A stretch of DNA of 64,000 nt from Rheinheimera riviphila (GTDB taxonomy: Bacteria > Pseudomonadota > Gammaproteobacteria > Enterobacterales > Alteromonadaceae), in the NCBI RefSeq assembly GCF_004005945.1, contig NZ_SACS01000021.1, positions 23,274 through 87,273 on the forward strand, in the 5' to 3' direction. The position numbers and the translations under genes were made by a program. Shown here piece after piece: positions 1 through 10,526 of this stretch (position 1 is the first letter of the stretch; every line of letters begins with the position of its first letter). The notes beneath the pieces were generated by a model that saw only the letters and a program-made list of their open reading frames with translations, was not told the origin of the DNA and did no database searches.

Positions 1-1967
1 CGAGCGACTTCATGGCTTGAATCCGAAGTTTGCTCAGCACCAGAAGCGGTTTCTTCAGCGATGTTTACAATCGATTCCAGCAGTTTACTGATCTCATGTG
101 AAACCTGATTTTGCTCACGGGCAGCGTGAGAAATTTGCTCGCTCATATCGTGTGCTAAGTGCACCGCATGAGTGATGGAATCCAGCGCCTGATCGGCAAT
201 TTCAGTTTGCGCCACGCAGTTTTCTGCCTGACGTTTCCCTTTATTCATTGCTTCTACGGCGGCATGGGCACCAGATTGCAGCACCTGAATCATCGCCTGA
301 ATTTCCTGAGTCGATGACTGTGTTTTGCTGGCTAGTGAACGAACTTCGTCAGCAACGACTGCAAAACCACGACCTTGCTCACCGGCACGAGCCGCTTCAA
401 TCGCCGCGTTTAATGCCAATAAGTTAGTTTGCTCAGCAATACCGCGGATAACATCGAGGATGCTGCCGATAGACGCGCTGTCCTGATGCAGTTTATTGAT
501 AACTTTAGAAGCTTGTTCAACTTCCTGTGACAGCTGCAGAATGGTTTGTTTGTTGGTATTGGAAATACCTTTGACACGTTCTGCTTCGCTGTCAGCATGT
601 TTAATTTCGGCCAGTGCATCGCTTGAACTTTGCATCACGCCTTGTGAAGTGCTGCTCATTTCTGTCGTGGCAGTGGCGGCTTGTGTCACTTGTGACTTCT
701 GTTCACGGATCGCCTGCGTCGATTGAACGGTAATGGCCGAGGTTTGCTCTGAAGCTGCAGCAAGCTGCGTAGAACGTGAAATAATGCCTTGGATCAACTG
801 ACGCAGGTTGCCAATCACCTGGTTACAGTTGCGCGCCAGTTCACCGAATTCATCGCTGGCGGTGTCGTCTAAGCGTTTGGTTAAATCACCTGAAGCGACA
901 ACGCCTAAAATTTCATTCACTTTAGCCAGTGGGGTGGTGATGCTGCGAACAGTTTGCATCGCAATCCCGATAGCAATGGCGATTGATACCAGGACCACGA
1001 CAAAAATGGTCACGACCGCTGAACTGACGCTAGACTCAGCTTCTTGTTGGATTTCACCGGCTGCTGTACGCACTTTTGCCAGCAACTGTGCTAAGGCGTC
1101 AACGGCTGCTGTAGTTTGTTGTTCGGTGGCAGCAAGTAACTTCGTTGCGGTAGCCTGAGCCGTTAAACGTTGTTGCTTTAAGGTTAAAATACCTTGTGCA
1201 CCACCAATTAACTCGTTAATTTCATTAATTTTGTCATTTAAATCTGTCACCATCTCCACACTATCACCAGTTTCGGCGGCGATGATGGCCATTTTTGCGA
1301 CTATATCACTTAAACGATTTTTAACTTCGTTGCTTAAGGTATCCGCTGTTGCCTGCGCGTTGGTCCGTGTTAAGTCAACTACGGTACTCACCAGTGCATT
1401 CATACTGGTTTCCATTTCGGTGGCGGCTTCAGTGGATTTTGGGAAACGGCGGCTAACGTCGCGAACGTCAGAAAAATCGAGGATGAGGGAAGCTGCATCA
1501 TCTGAGCTGCCTTCTAAATCTGACAACTTGCTGTTCATCTGGTCGCGCAGGGTCAGACTTTTTTTCAAGTCGGCAAACAAGGCATTACTACCGGTGCTGA
1601 ACTCGTCATATTCTGAAGAAAGCTGTTTAAAGCTTGCCGCGAGGGCTGGCTCGGCAGCGACGACCTCTTGCAGGGCTTTTGCTGCAGTGTCGTACTGGGA
1701 TTTTTCGTTGTTAAACTCACCTTCGAGCTTAACCACGTCTTTCACTTCTTCACTGTAGAAAGCCTGCAAACTGACTTTGCTCATTTTGACAAATTCACTT
1801 TGCAGCGTGGCGCTATTTTCGAGGGCTGGAATGGAGATGCTGTTCACCTGATTGGTGGAATCGCTGATCTCGCTCAGACTGTAGTAAGACGTGCCGCCCA
1901 AAAACAGTAACAATATTAAAATAGCGCTAAAACCACCTACAATTCGCATTGCTACAGTTAACTTCAT
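1..1967 (-). CDS. methyl-accepting chemotaxis protein, 3' end outside window
   Basis: Chemoreceptor that senses a ligand outside the cell and controls the CheA kinase. About 655 residues are present, and the C-terminus runs off the left edge. Reading from the ATG at 1967 there is an N-terminal membrane segment (residues ~8-28), a long helical periplasmic region, a second membrane segment (about 315-338, rich in V/I/A), a HAMP region, and the signalling hairpin with the conserved tip [26 protein letters not shown] ribosome site lies 6-10 bases before the ATG. It is transcribed away from apaH. The ligand cannot be told from sequence. The family assignment is secure. Confidence 0.95.
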   Translation of the reverse strand, partial: MKLTVAMRIVGGFSAILILLLFLGGTSYYSLSEISDSTNQVNSISIPALENSATLQSEFVKMSKVSLQAFYSEEVKDVVKLEGEFNNEKSQYDTAAKALQEVVAAEPALAASFKQLSSEYDEFSTGSNALFADLKKSLTLRDQMNSKLSDLEGSSDDAASLILDFSDVRDVSRRFPKSTEAATEMETSMNALVSTVVDLTRTNAQATADTLSNEVKNRLSDIVAKMAIIAAETGDSVEMVTDLNDKINEINELIGGAQGILTLKQQRLTAQATATKLLAATEQQTTAAVDALAQLLAKVRTAAGEIQQEAESSVSSAVVTIFVVVLVSIAIAIGIAMQTVRSITTPLAKVNEILGVVASGDLTKRLDDTASDEFGELARNCNQVIGNLRQLIQGIISRSTQLAAASEQTSAITVQSTQAIREQKSQVTQAATATTEMSSTSQGVMQSSSDALAEIKHADSEAERVKGISNTNKQTILQLSQEVEQASKVINKLHQDSASIGSILDVIRGIAEQTNLLALNAAIEAARAGEQGRGFAVVADEVRSLASKTQSSTQEIQAMIQVLQSGAHAAVEAMNKGKRQAENCVAQTEIADQALDSITHAVHLAHDMSEQISHAAREQNQVSHEISKLLESIVNIAEETASGAEQTSDSSHEVA

Positions 1968-2056
1968 GTGGAACTCCCAAAGGGTTTGTAATTAGTCGCT
2001 CGATTGTGCGTGCGGTTCGGCCTGACGACCAATTATGCAGTCAAAAAACGATCGTA

Positions 2057-2869
2057 TTATAGTTGTTTTTTGTATCCTGTGACACTATAACGCCGTTGCG
2101 TTTCAATACAATAGGCTGTTAAAGAATTTCCCCAGACGCATCCTGTATCCAGTGCATGGATCCTTTGTACAGTGCATTGACCTTGTAAAGCAGCCCAGTG
2201 ACCGAAAAAAACTTCCGGATGCTGACGCTCCCGCCAGAACTCAAACCAGGGTTTTAAATCGGGATTGGCCGAAATTTCACCTTTTTCTTTCAGCTCCAGC
2301 CGACCATCAGCATAACAATAGCGCATGCGGGTGAGGCTGTTAATGCTAAAACGCAGCTTCTCAGCCATGGTTGTGGCGTCAGACCACAAGGTCGGTGTAT
2401 TGCCATACATCTGGCTAAACACAAATTCCGGTTGCTGTTGTAGCGCCGCCGCGACTTGTTGACTGGCCGCCAGTGCCGTTGGCAGATCCCATTCCGGGGC
2501 AAGTCCAGCGTGGACCAACAGTAAGTTTTGTGCTGGTTCGAAGTGAAGTAGCGGTTGTTGCAGCAGCCAGTCGGCCAGTTGTTGTTTATCCGGTGCTTGT
2601 TGCAAAGACGCCAGTTGGTCAGCGGCAGAGATTTTGCCAAAACCATACAATGAAGCCAGAAAGTTCAGATCATGATTGCCAAGCACGGTGATGGCATTGT
2701 CAGCCAAAGCTTTTACGAAGCGCAGACATTCGAGGGATTTTGGACCCCGGGCAATCAAATCACCGCAGAACCATAGCTGATCGCGGTCGCTGTTAAAGTC
2801 GATGGACTGTAACAGCGCCAGCAGTTGATCAAAACAGCCCTGAACATCGCCAATCACATACCTGGCCAT
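2057..2869 (-). CDS. apaH: bis(5'-nucleosyl)-tetraphosphatase, symmetrical
   Basis: Hydrolyses diadenosine tetraphosphate to two ADP in the cytoplasm, limiting alarmone build-up and Np4A capping of RNA. The 270 residues fit the family length. Metallophosphatase motifs are visible: GDVQG at residues 7-11, GDLIARGP, GNHD, then HAG further on. The Gln in GDVQG is, from memory, common in ApaH proteins and is not taken as a defect. The gene is the last of a tight minus-strand run lptD-surA-pdxA-rsmA-apaG-apaH, a classical gammaproteobacterial order, and starts one base after apaG stops. Confidence 0.96.
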   Translation of the reverse strand: MARYVIGDVQGCFDQLLALLQSIDFNSDRDQLWFCGDLIARGPKSLECLRFVKALADNAITVLGNHDLNFLASLYGFGKISAADQLASLQQAPDKQQLADWLLQQPLLHFEPAQNLLLVHAGLAPEWDLPTALAASQQVAAALQQQPEFVFSQMYGNTPTLWSDATTMAEKLRFSINSLTRMRYCYADGRLELKEKGEISANPDLKPWFEFWRERQHPEVFFGHWAALQGQCTVQRIHALDTGCVWGNSLTAYCIETQRRYSVTGYKKQL

Positions 2870-2870
2870 A

Positions 2871-3248
2871 TCAGTTCAGAATATTTGGAATGGCCAGACG
2901 AAACACCGGTATTTGCGCATGAAAGCTCTCGCCACTAGCGGCAGTCATTTCATAATGACCTTGCATGGTGCCGACCGGAGTTTCCAGCACAGCGCCGCTG
3001 GTGTAGGTGTAGCTTGTTCCCGGCGGGAGCTCTGGTTGTTCACCAATGACGCCATCGCCATAGACTTCACTGTGCTTACCATTGGCGTCAGTAATGGACC
3101 AATAACGACGCAGTAATTTTACTTTTTGTTCGCTTTGATTGCGGATAGTAATGGTATAAGCAAACACAAAACGTTCGGCAGCTGCGTCTGACTGATTCTC
3201 AACGTAAAAAGTCTCGACCTCTATTGGAATGGCAAACTGAGCGCTCAT
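2871..3248 (-). CDS. apaG: ApaG (DUF525) family protein
   Basis: Small fibronectin-III-like protein of 125 residues, usually found between rsmA and apaH. Its biochemical role is poorly defined, and in Salmonella it is linked to Co2+ resistance. The conserved core with [19 protein letters not shown] and the GTMQGHYEM segment is present. I start it at the ATG at 3248, whose first four bases form an ATGA overlap with the rsmA stop. An in-frame start 30 bases upstream lies inside rsmA and would add a poor N-terminus. Translation is probably coupled to rsmA. Confidence 0.94.
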   Translation of the reverse strand: MSAQFAIPIEVETFYVENQSDAAAERFVFAYTITIRNQSEQKVKLLRRYWSITDANGKHSEVYGDGVIGEQPELPPGTSYTYTSGAVLETPVGTMQGHYEMTAASGESFHAQIPVFRLAIPNILN

Positions 3249-4060
3249 AGCTTGCTTTCCGGCTGTTGTGATAACCACTTGGCGATCCGGATAAATTCGC
3301 TGACCGGTAGTTGTTCCGGGCGAAGTGATGGATCGATCCCAAGGCCTTCAATTTGCTCAGCGGTGGCAAAATTACTAAAACAATTGCGCAAGGTTTTGCG
3401 GCGTTGATTAAACGCTTCCAGACACACGCGGTTGAGCACTGTGACCGGCACGCCATCACGTTCGCTGTCGGCTTTCGGGATCAGCCGCACCACCGCAGAA
3501 TGGACCTTTGGCGCCGGCTTAAAGGCGCCAGGACCCACTTCAACCACCGGCATGGCGTGGCAAAAAAACTGTGTCATCACGCTGAGACGGCCATAAGTTT
3601 TAGAGCCATGACCAGCTGTCATGCGTTCAACCACTTCTTTTTGCAGCATAAAATGCATGTTTTCAATATGTTCAGTAAATTCAAACAGATGAAACAGCAA
3701 CGGCGTTGAAATGTTGTACGGCAAATTACCAAAAATTTTCAGCTTGCCACCAGCGGGTACCAGGGTGCTGAAATCAAATTTCATCGCATCCCCCTGATGG
3801 ATGGTCAGCTTGTCGGCAAGTGTCGGATGCTCGCGCAAGCGCTGCGCCAAATCCCGGTCCAGTTCGACCACGGTTAGATGACCACTGCGCTCCACCACCG
3901 GCTCGGTTAAAGCGCCAAGGCCAGGACCAATTTCAACCAGATGTTCACCTGGTTTTGGCGCTATGGCTTTAACAATACGTTCAATAACTACCGGGTCGTG
4001 CAGGAAGTTCTGGCCAAATCTTTTGCGGGCGGTATGGCCCATATGTACTTTATCTGTCAT
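3245..4060 (-). CDS. rsmA: 16S rRNA adenine dimethyltransferase
   Basis: RsmA (KsgA) dimethylates two adjacent adenines near the 3' end of 16S rRNA (A1518/A1519 in E. coli numbering) with S-adenosylmethionine, a late checkpoint of 30S assembly. The 271 residues carry the family N-terminus [10 protein letters not shown], the SAM motif [12 protein letters not shown] and the catalytic motif NLPYNIS. The start at 4060 lines up with the E. coli N-terminus and overlaps the end of pdxA by 11 bases. A later Met (residue 7) would remove the overlap but loses conserved length. Confidence 0.97.
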   Translation of the reverse strand: MTDKVHMGHTARKRFGQNFLHDPVVIERIVKAIAPKPGEHLVEIGPGLGALTEPVVERSGHLTVVELDRDLAQRLREHPTLADKLTIHQGDAMKFDFSTLVPAGGKLKIFGNLPYNISTPLLFHLFEFTEHIENMHFMLQKEVVERMTAGHGSKTYGRLSVMTQFFCHAMPVVEVGPGAFKPAPKVHSAVVRLIPKADSERDGVPVTVLNRVCLEAFNQRRKTLRNCFSNFATAEQIEGLGIDPSLRPEQLPVSEFIRIAKWLSQQPESKL

Positions 4061-5048
4061 TGCGTGAATTCGATTGAGTCGCTAAAAAAATCGCCTGATC
4101 CAAAGCATGCTGAAAGCTGCCGGCATCGGCGGTGCCGGTGCCTGCTAAATCAATCGCTGTGCCATGGTCGACGGAAGTGCGGATCAGCGGTAAACCCAGG
4201 CTGATATTGACCGAACGGCCAAATCCTTTGTGTTTCAGCACGGGTAATCCCTGATCGTGATACATCGCTAATACTGCATCAGCGTTGTCGAGATATTTGG
4301 GTTGGAATAAAGTATCCGCTGGCAACGGTCCTATTAAATCCATACCTTCTGCGCGCAGGTCGTTTAAAGTCGGGATCATCACATCGATTTCTTCCCGGCC
4401 TAAATGACCATCTTCGCCGGCATGTGGGTTTAACCCACAGACATAAATCCGCGGATTCGGGATGGCAAATTTTTGCTGTAAATCCTGCTGCAAAATCCGC
4501 AGCACCTGAGTCAGGCGTTCGCGGGTAATGGCTTTGGCCACATAAGCCAGCGGAATATGTGTTGTCGCCAACGCCACGCGCAACCCTTCGGTGGCGAGCA
4601 TCATCACCACATAAGGTGTATTGGACTGATGGGCGAAAAATTCAGTATGGCCGCTAAATGGAATACCGGATTTATTAATAATACCCTTGTGTACCGGGCC
4701 TGTGACGATGGCAGCAAATTCGCCGGAGATTGATTTTTCTCCGGCAAAAGTCAGGGTATCGACCACGTAACGGCCATTGTTTTCGTTCAGCACACCCGGG
4801 ACTACCGGCTGCGCGACTAGAAATGGTGCTATGGTCAGTGTACCGGCGGCTTGTGGTGTCGCCGGACGCTCCGGTTGATAGGGCAATAACGTCAACGGCA
4901 GCTGCAACAAGGCTGCCCGTTGTTGTAGCACTTCCGGATCGGCGCACACCACCAGTTCAACTGGCCAGCTTTGCTGCGCCAGTTGAATAATGAGGTCCGG
5001 ACCTATACCTGCCGGTTCACCGGGCGTGACGCCAATTCGTAGGGTCAT
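4050..5048 (-). CDS. pdxA: 4-hydroxythreonine-4-phosphate dehydrogenase
   Basis: NAD-dependent oxidation and decarboxylation of 4-phosphohydroxy-L-threonine in de novo pyridoxal phosphate synthesis. The 332 residues are full length. The start [19 protein letters not shown] and the metal/substrate motifs [30 protein letters not shown] and DHGTAID are all visible. It lies directly downstream of surA with a 4-base overlap, and upstream of rsmA, so it is part of the lptD-to-apaH operon. Confidence 0.97.
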   Translation of the reverse strand: MTLRIGVTPGEPAGIGPDLIIQLAQQSWPVELVVCADPEVLQQRAALLQLPLTLLPYQPERPATPQAAGTLTIAPFLVAQPVVPGVLNENNGRYVVDTLTFAGEKSISGEFAAIVTGPVHKGIINKSGIPFSGHTEFFAHQSNTPYVVMMLATEGLRVALATTHIPLAYVAKAITRERLTQVLRILQQDLQQKFAIPNPRIYVCGLNPHAGEDGHLGREEIDVMIPTLNDLRAEGMDLIGPLPADTLFQPKYLDNADAVLAMYHDQGLPVLKHKGFGRSVNISLGLPLIRTSVDHGTAIDLAGTGTADAGSFQHALDQAIFLATQSNSRNDR

Positions 5049-6337
5049 TCAGTCTCAGCCAGAATTTCAATAAAGGCCTGGTCACGTAATTCGCGCAGGA
5101 AGTTACTGGATTCTTCATTATAACGGCGGTTGTAAATCAGTCGGGTGACTTGCTCACGCTTTTTCTCGGCGGTGGCATCTACGGTGCGACGGTCATGCAA
5201 CTCAATGATATGCCAGCCGAAATCTGAGCGGAATGGCTCGCTGATTTCGCCTTTTTTCATGTTAGCAAGGGTGTCGCGGAACGCCGGAACATATTTTCCC
5301 GGATCAGCCCAGCCCAGTTCACCGCCTTTTAATTTTGAACCCGGGTCTTCCGAGTGCTCACGGGCGAATGCTGCAAAATCACCTTTGCCGGCTTTGTATT
5401 CTTTGACGAAGTTAGCCAGGGTATTTTTGGCTTTTTCTTCGCTGACGATAATTGAAGGTTTAATCAGCACGTGACGGGCATTTACTTCTTCAAATTCAAC
5501 AACGTTAGCGCCGCGGATATCAAAAATGGTCAGAATGTGAAAACCAGCACCTGAACGCAGCGGCCCAATCATGTCAGTTTTCTTTTTACCGCGGATTTGG
5601 TCAGCAAACAAAGTCGGCATTTCGTTGATATTGAGCCAACCCATGTCGCCGCCTTCGAGCGCTGTTTCAGCGGAAGACGATGCAATAGCAATTTTTTTGA
5701 AGTCGCTGCCACTACGTAACAACTCAATGATTTTATTGGCTTTAACTTCAGCGTCTTTCATTTGAGCGGCATCTGGCTGGCTTGGCAATGCCACCAGAAT
5801 ATGGCCGATATTATATTCTTCGTTACTGGCGCCTTGCTGCTCCATCAGTTTGGTGACGGTGTCGATTTCCTGTGGGCTGACATAAATCCGCCGTTGCACA
5901 TTGGCACGCAGTACTTCGCCGGTGGTGATTTCTTCGCGTAATCTTTCGCGGAAAACTTCGTAACTACCTTCTTCCTGGACCACCTGACTGCGGAATTGCT
6001 CCAGCGTCATTTTCTGCTCGCGGGCAATATTTTCAATCGTTTCATCAAGTTGCGGGTCGGTAATTTGTAAACCCATCCGCTTTGCCATTTGCATTTGCAG
6101 GCTGTTCAAAATCAGTCGCTCCATCGCCTGAGTGCGCAGTGCGCGATCCGAAGGTAGCGTCTGATTTTGACGGCTGGCATTGGTTTTTACCCGTTGCACC
6201 ATCTCGTTTACTTCACTTTCAAGCACCACGCCGTTGTTGACAACAGCAGCGACCGCATCCACTTTCGTTTCAGCAGCCTGTGAGCCCAGTACGAAGCAGG
6301 TCGTTACGGCAACAGCAATCAACTTTTGTAACTTCAT
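5045..6337 (-). CDS. surA: periplasmic peptidyl-prolyl isomerase and chaperone SurA
   Basis: Periplasmic chaperone that escorts outer-membrane beta-barrel proteins to the BAM complex. The 430 residues show a signal peptide ending near GSQA/AE, an N-terminal chaperone helix region, and two parvulin domains (roughly residues 165-270 and 275-375) marked by HILV and HVLI segments and [10 protein letters not shown] near the end. I prefer the ATG at 6337, because it gives a normal signal peptide and has GTGGA a few bases upstream. The ATG at 6349, overlapping the lptD stop, is the alternative. Its operon partner LptD is a known SurA client. Confidence 0.96.
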   Translation of the reverse strand: MKLQKLIAVAVTTCFVLGSQAAETKVDAVAAVVNNGVVLESEVNEMVQRVKTNASRQNQTLPSDRALRTQAMERLILNSLQMQMAKRMGLQITDPQLDETIENIAREQKMTLEQFRSQVVQEEGSYEVFRERLREEITTGEVLRANVQRRIYVSPQEIDTVTKLMEQQGASNEEYNIGHILVALPSQPDAAQMKDAEVKANKIIELLRSGSDFKKIAIASSSAETALEGGDMGWLNINEMPTLFADQIRGKKKTDMIGPLRSGAGFHILTIFDIRGANVVEFEEVNARHVLIKPSIIVSEEKAKNTLANFVKEYKAGKGDFAAFAREHSEDPGSKLKGGELGWADPGKYVPAFRDTLANMKKGEISEPFRSDFGWHIIELHDRRTVDATAEKKREQVTRLIYNRRYNEESSNFLRELRDQAFIEILAETE

Positions 6338-6348
6338 AAAATTCCACA

Positions 6349-8682
6349 TTAATTATTTAATAAATAAGGGCGGCGGTAGCCAAAAATACCACTGGATAAC
6401 ATATCCGACACATCAAACCCGGCTGAATCACCAAAACCTTTTAACACAAATCGCAGCGCAATGCCGCTGTCTAGTTTGACCGGATGTGCGAAATTATCGA
6501 TCGCCAGGTCAAGATTGGTTTCGATTTGCCGTCTGGCGACCAGACGAATCGCCCAGCAACAAGATTCATATTGAAAACCGACGTTGGCTTCAATCATCCG
6601 ATGATTGTTGATATCGCGGTAATAACTGGCAACAGCTTGCCATTTATCGGCGATGGGCAGGGTACCCAAAGCGCCAAGCTGAGCGATTTCGTTGCTTGAG
6701 ACATCCCGGCTGTAACGATGGTTCAATTGAAATATTTTTTTATCATCGGCCCGGTAATCGAGTGACACGCTGCTTTTAACCATGCGTTTGGTTTCAGAAT
6801 CATACTGTACACCACCGTTTAGGAACCAGCGTTGTTGCCAGTGCAGCAGGGTTTCAGCGGCGAAAATCGACTCGGTGGCCGCGATAGCAGGTGCTTGACC
6901 GGGCGCAATTTCAAATTCGGTTTTGGCTTCATCTAAAAATAGGATTTGGCCCATACTGAAGCGAAAACGCTCAGTGTCCCGCTGGTCGTAGACGCGGGTG
7001 GTCCAACCAAGTGTCAGCTGGTTAGTATCGTTGATCCGATCAAGACCCGAGTAACGATTTTGCCGGAATAAACCGTAATAATCGTCCTGCAACCGGGCGG
7101 TATCAAACAAACCAATATTGCGCTGATCCCGGTATGGGATATACAAATATTGAATTTGTGGTTCCAGCGTTTGCAGTGAATTGGCGCCAAACCAGCTGGT
7201 GTCTCGCTCGAAGTTCAGTTTGCCGTTCATGCTAAGCTTGGGCATGCTACGTTGTATCGATTTATCCAACACGGCTGAGGGAAGTTGCAGGTCTTGCTGA
7301 TAATAGGTTTGCAGCAAACTGCCTTCAAACAACAGCTCCAGTGCCGCAGTGTTGTAAGGCAACCTGAGCGTTGGTTCGAGGTGTAAACGATCGGCGGCTT
7401 TTACCAGCTGACTATCGTTGTTGAAGTGTGCATATTGTCCAGACCACAAAAATTGCAAACCGCCGCCTAACTCAAGCGGCTTGCTGGAGCTTAAATTCAA
7501 TTGCGGTAAAGCTGCATAAGCTTCTGAATAATTACCAAGAATTTCAAACCCTTGCATTTGCAAGTCAGAACGAACGTAATCTCCATAGTAACTCAACGTT
7601 GCCTGGCGATAGAGTTGGGTGTCACTTTGATTGTTGATGTCGGAACCCAGTTCAGTCAGGTAACTGTCATCGCTGATATCGGTAAAGTCGACTGTCGCAC
7701 GCCAACGGTCGTTAAAGTCGGCGACATGGCTGATATGCGACAAATATCTTTTGCCAAAATCTGCCGCTTTGTCTTGATCTTTATTCAGATATTCTAAATA
7801 CAGGCTGCCCTGGTGCTGGCTGGTTAAATAACGGAATTCCGATTTCAGCTGCGTGCCGCGCTGGCTCATGTAACGCGGTGTCAGCGTGGCGTCATAGTTG
7901 TCGGCAAGGTTCAGATAATAAGGAACTTCAACATCGAGCCCCAGTTTTTGCGAGCTACCGATTTTTGGGAATAACACCCCGGTTTTGCGTTTGTCGTTGA
8001 CCGGGTAGGTCATGTAAGGCAAATACAACACCGGAATATCTTTAATTTTAACCACCGAGCCCCAGGCTTCACCCCAGCCATCTTCGGCGTTGATGCTGAT
8101 TTTGTCAGCGGCCAGTGCCCAGCCGTTATCGCCTTCCGGGCAAGTACTGAAAGTCGCCTGATTTAACACCACGCCTTGATCGGACGCTGACATCTCGCTG
8201 GCGTACCCACGGCCCGCCTGACTGACAAAGCGGTATTCGGCGTCGCGCATGGTCACTTTATTTTCAGCAAGGTTGGCGCTGAACGAGCTGCTGCTGACTT
8301 TCAGCGCTGAGCTGTAATAACTGATACCGCCATCGGCAAACATACTTTGGTCAATTTTGCTGACGCGGGCCATTGGCGCCGTTAGTAAAGTGTCACGATA
8401 AGTGAGTTGCAACGGACCCGTAAATTCAGCGGTTTGGTTGTCGATTAGTTCTGCGTTCTTGGAATCAATGCGCAGCTGGTCGTCGTTTTTATCCAGCGTA
8501 GCCATAATGGCGGGAATGTCGGCTTTGGGATAACACAGCTGCAAAGGTGCAGAGTCTTCAACCCGTAGAGCGTCTTCAACCTGCTGAGTGCTTTCAACCT
8601 GCGAGGTGCCGTCAGCCCATATTGCAGGGGAGGTGCTAGCGAACGCCAACAACAGCCATTGATTTAATAAAGTTCGTTTCAT
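6349..8682 (-). CDS. lptD: LPS-assembly outer-membrane protein LptD
   Basis: Inserts lipopolysaccharide into the outer leaflet of the outer membrane together with LptE. The 777 residues begin with a signal peptide (MKRTLLNQWLLLAFASTSPA) and are followed by an OstA-like beta-jellyroll region (about 50-200) with two Cys residues. The rest is a large beta-barrel rich in aromatic residues, ending at LLNN. A conserved CC pair occurs near residue 715 (ESCCW), as in the family's disulphide pattern. It is first in the minus-strand operon and divergent from amgK, the usual gammaproteobacterial arrangement. Confidence 0.96.
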   Translation of the reverse strand: MKRTLLNQWLLLAFASTSPAIWADGTSQVESTQQVEDALRVEDSAPLQLCYPKADIPAIMATLDKNDDQLRIDSKNAELIDNQTAEFTGPLQLTYRDTLLTAPMARVSKIDQSMFADGGISYYSSALKVSSSSFSANLAENKVTMRDAEYRFVSQAGRGYASEMSASDQGVVLNQATFSTCPEGDNGWALAADKISINAEDGWGEAWGSVVKIKDIPVLYLPYMTYPVNDKRKTGVLFPKIGSSQKLGLDVEVPYYLNLADNYDATLTPRYMSQRGTQLKSEFRYLTSQHQGSLYLEYLNKDQDKAADFGKRYLSHISHVADFNDRWRATVDFTDISDDSYLTELGSDINNQSDTQLYRQATLSYYGDYVRSDLQMQGFEILGNYSEAYAALPQLNLSSSKPLELGGGLQFLWSGQYAHFNNDSQLVKAADRLHLEPTLRLPYNTAALELLFEGSLLQTYYQQDLQLPSAVLDKSIQRSMPKLSMNGKLNFERDTSWFGANSLQTLEPQIQYLYIPYRDQRNIGLFDTARLQDDYYGLFRQNRYSGLDRINDTNQLTLGWTTRVYDQRDTERFRFSMGQILFLDEAKTEFEIAPGQAPAIAATESIFAAETLLHWQQRWFLNGGVQYDSETKRMVKSSVSLDYRADDKKIFQLNHRYSRDVSSNEIAQLGALGTLPIADKWQAVASYYRDINNHRMIEANVGFQYESCCWAIRLVARRQIETNLDLAIDNFAHPVKLDSGIALRFVLKGFGDSAGFDVSDMLSSGIFGYRRPYLLNN

Positions 8683-8811
8683 CCAGCAGTCTCAGAATTG
8701 ATGCATGTTGCTTAAGCCGACCGCAAAAACAGCAGGATGCTCATGATAAAGCAATTTTCTGTGCGTTGCTAATCAGATATAGTGCAGCCTTTGACTACAC
8801 CGGAGCCAAAA

Positions 8812-9825
8812 GTGCCAGATCGGTTGACCCTTATTTGTAGTTTTTTATCCACTGTGTGGCCAGAGCATCCTTATCAACTGTCCGCCATCAGTGGTGACGC
8901 CAGTTTCCGTCGTTATTTCCGCGTCCATTATCAGGGAAAAAACTATGTCCTGATGGACTCGCCACCCATGCTGGAAGATGGCCAGCGTTTTGTGGCGGTG
9001 CAGCAGGCATTTCTGGCTAGTGGACTGCGGGTACCGTTGATCCTGCAGCAGGATTTGGCCGCCGGCTTGTTATTACTCGAAGATCTGGGCGATCAATTGC
9101 TGCTGGATTTATTGAGTTCTGAAACTGCAGACCACTGGTATCCGCAGGCATTGGCTGAACTGGTGAAGATCCGCACTATCACCAGCACCTCTCAAGGGCC
9201 GCTGCCGTTGTTTGACCGGGCGTTTTTACTGCGGGAAATGCAGTTATTTATCGACTGGTTTGTCAAAGTCCATCTGTCACTTGAGCTATCCAATGACGAA
9301 TTAGCGATGTTGGCAACGTTGTTTGATGTTCTTGCTGACGCTGCGTTGGAACAACCGCAGGCCGGGATGCATCGTGACTATCATGCCCGTAATCTGATGG
9401 TACTCGCAAACCAGCAACTGGCGGTCATTGATTTCCAGGATATTGTGATCGGCCCAGTCAGCTATGACGCGGTGTCGCTACTTAAAGATTGTTACAAACG
9501 CTGGCCAGATGAGTTTGTCGTCCAGCAACGCGATGAGTTTTTCCGGCAATTGCAGCAAAGCGCTGTATTGGATGCATCATGGACCCGCGAACGTTTTGCC
9601 AAAAGTTTTGACCTGATGGGGTTGCAGCGCCATATCAAAGTTTGTGGCATTTTCAGCAGGTTGTATCACCGGGACGGCAAAGCCGGTTATCTGGCCGATT
9701 TGCCACGGGTATTAGATTATGTCATTGATGCGGCGGTGCAATACCCAGAATGTCAGGCGTTTTGCCAGTTATTGCAGCAGAAAATTCAGCCGCGTTTGTT
9801 GGAGGTGATCGCATGCGGGCAATGA
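8812..9825 (+). CDS. amgK: anomeric N-acetylmuramate/N-acetylglucosamine kinase
   Basis: Phosphorylates the anomeric position of recycled MurNAc, the first step of the AmgK-MurU shortcut to UDP-MurNAc described in Pseudomonas. The protein kinase-like fold is marked by HRDYHARN (catalytic Asp loop) and DFQD (metal binding), with an APH-type N-lobe. I start at the GTG at 8812 because GGAG sits six bases upstream. The GTG at 8782 overlaps a possible -10 box (TATAGT, 8778-8783) and is unlikely to be transcribed. The product is 337 residues. The gene overlaps murU by 13 bases, which supports the pathway assignment. Confidence 0.9.
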   Translation: MPDRLTLICSFLSTVWPEHPYQLSAISGDASFRRYFRVHYQGKNYVLMDSPPMLEDGQRFVAVQQAFLASGLRVPLILQQDLAAGLLLLEDLGDQLLLDLLSSETADHWYPQALAELVKIRTITSTSQGPLPLFDRAFLLREMQLFIDWFVKVHLSLELSNDELAMLATLFDVLADAALEQPQAGMHRDYHARNLMVLANQQLAVIDFQDIVIGPVSYDAVSLLKDCYKRWPDEFVVQQRDEFFRQLQQSAVLDASWTRERFAKSFDLMGLQRHIKVCGIFSRLYHRDGKAGYLADLPRVLDYVIDAAVQYPECQAFCQLLQQKIQPRLLEVIACGQ

Positions 9826-10526
9826 TTCTAGCCGCAGGCCGCGGTGAGCGGATGCGACCGCTGACCGATCATTTGCCCAAGCCGTTGTTAACTGTTGCCG
9901 GTAAGCCGCTGATTGTGCATCACATTGAAGCGCTGGCCGCTGCTGGTGTGCTGGATATTGTGATAAACCATGCCTGGCTTGGCCATTTGATTGAGCAGCA
10001 GCTGGGGGATGGCCGTCAGTTTGGGGTGCGTCTGCACTACTCAGCTGAAGGCGCGACCGGCTTGGAAACGGCCGGTGGCATCAAAAAGGCGCTCCCCATG
10101 CTCGGGACTGAGCCCTTTCTGGTGATAAACGGCGACGTGTTAAGCACATTGCAACCGGCGGCGTTGATTGCACAAGGTTTACCGCAAAGCGCATTGGCGC
10201 ATTTGGTGCTGGTGCCTAATCCGTCACAACACCCCAAGGGCGATTTCGCTTTTGCGCCGACATCACCCTGGCTTTGTTCGAGCGGTGACGAACAATTCAC
10301 TTTTAGTGGAATTGCGTTATATCATCCTGATTTTTTTAAAGATGTTCCCGAAGGGGCGCAAAAATTGGCGCCGTTTTTGCGCCAGGCGATGATGCAGCAA
10401 CAGGTCAGCGGCGAGCTTTTTAGCGGTTATTGGGCCGATATCGGTACCCCGGAACGTTTACAACAAGCGGATTCCACGTTTGCAGCACATCAAGAAATGC
10501 AGTTAAGGAACCATCATGTGGGGTAA
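9813..10526 (+). CDS. murU: N-acetylmuramate alpha-1-phosphate uridylyltransferase
   Basis: Transfers UMP to MurNAc-1-phosphate to make UDP-MurNAc, completing the cell-wall recycling shortcut and bypassing the fosfomycin target MurA. It is 237 residues, starting MRAMILAAGRGERMRPLTD, the nucleotidyltransferase signature with its Lys in LPKPLL. The start is fixed by an excellent ribosome site (GGAGGTGATC at 9801-9810) inside the end of amgK. An upstream in-frame ATG at 9750 lies within amgK and is rejected. The ADP/UDP-sugar family is broad, but the amgK context makes MurU the best call. Confidence 0.9.
   Translation: MRAMILAAGRGERMRPLTDHLPKPLLTVAGKPLIVHHIEALAAAGVLDIVINHAWLGHLIEQQLGDGRQFGVRLHYSAEGATGLETAGGIKKALPMLGTEPFLVINGDVLSTLQPAALIAQGLPQSALAHLVLVPNPSQHPKGDFAFAPTSPWLCSSGDEQFTFSGIALYHPDFFKDVPEGAQKLAPFLRQAMMQQQVSGELFSGYWADIGTPERLQQADSTFAAHQEMQLRNHHVG

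Noticed and set aside
1968..2056. Sigma-28 promoter before the chemoreceptor gene
   Set aside because: GCCGAA is present, but no TAAA lies at the right spacing.
2837..2869. Gln in place of His in the ApaH GDxxG motif
   Set aside because: Many ApaH proteins have GDxQG as I recall; not taken as a defect.
9750..9812. murU start upstream at 9750
   Set aside because: It lies inside amgK and lacks a ribosome site; the ATG at 9813 follows GGAGGTGATC and begins the family N-terminus.
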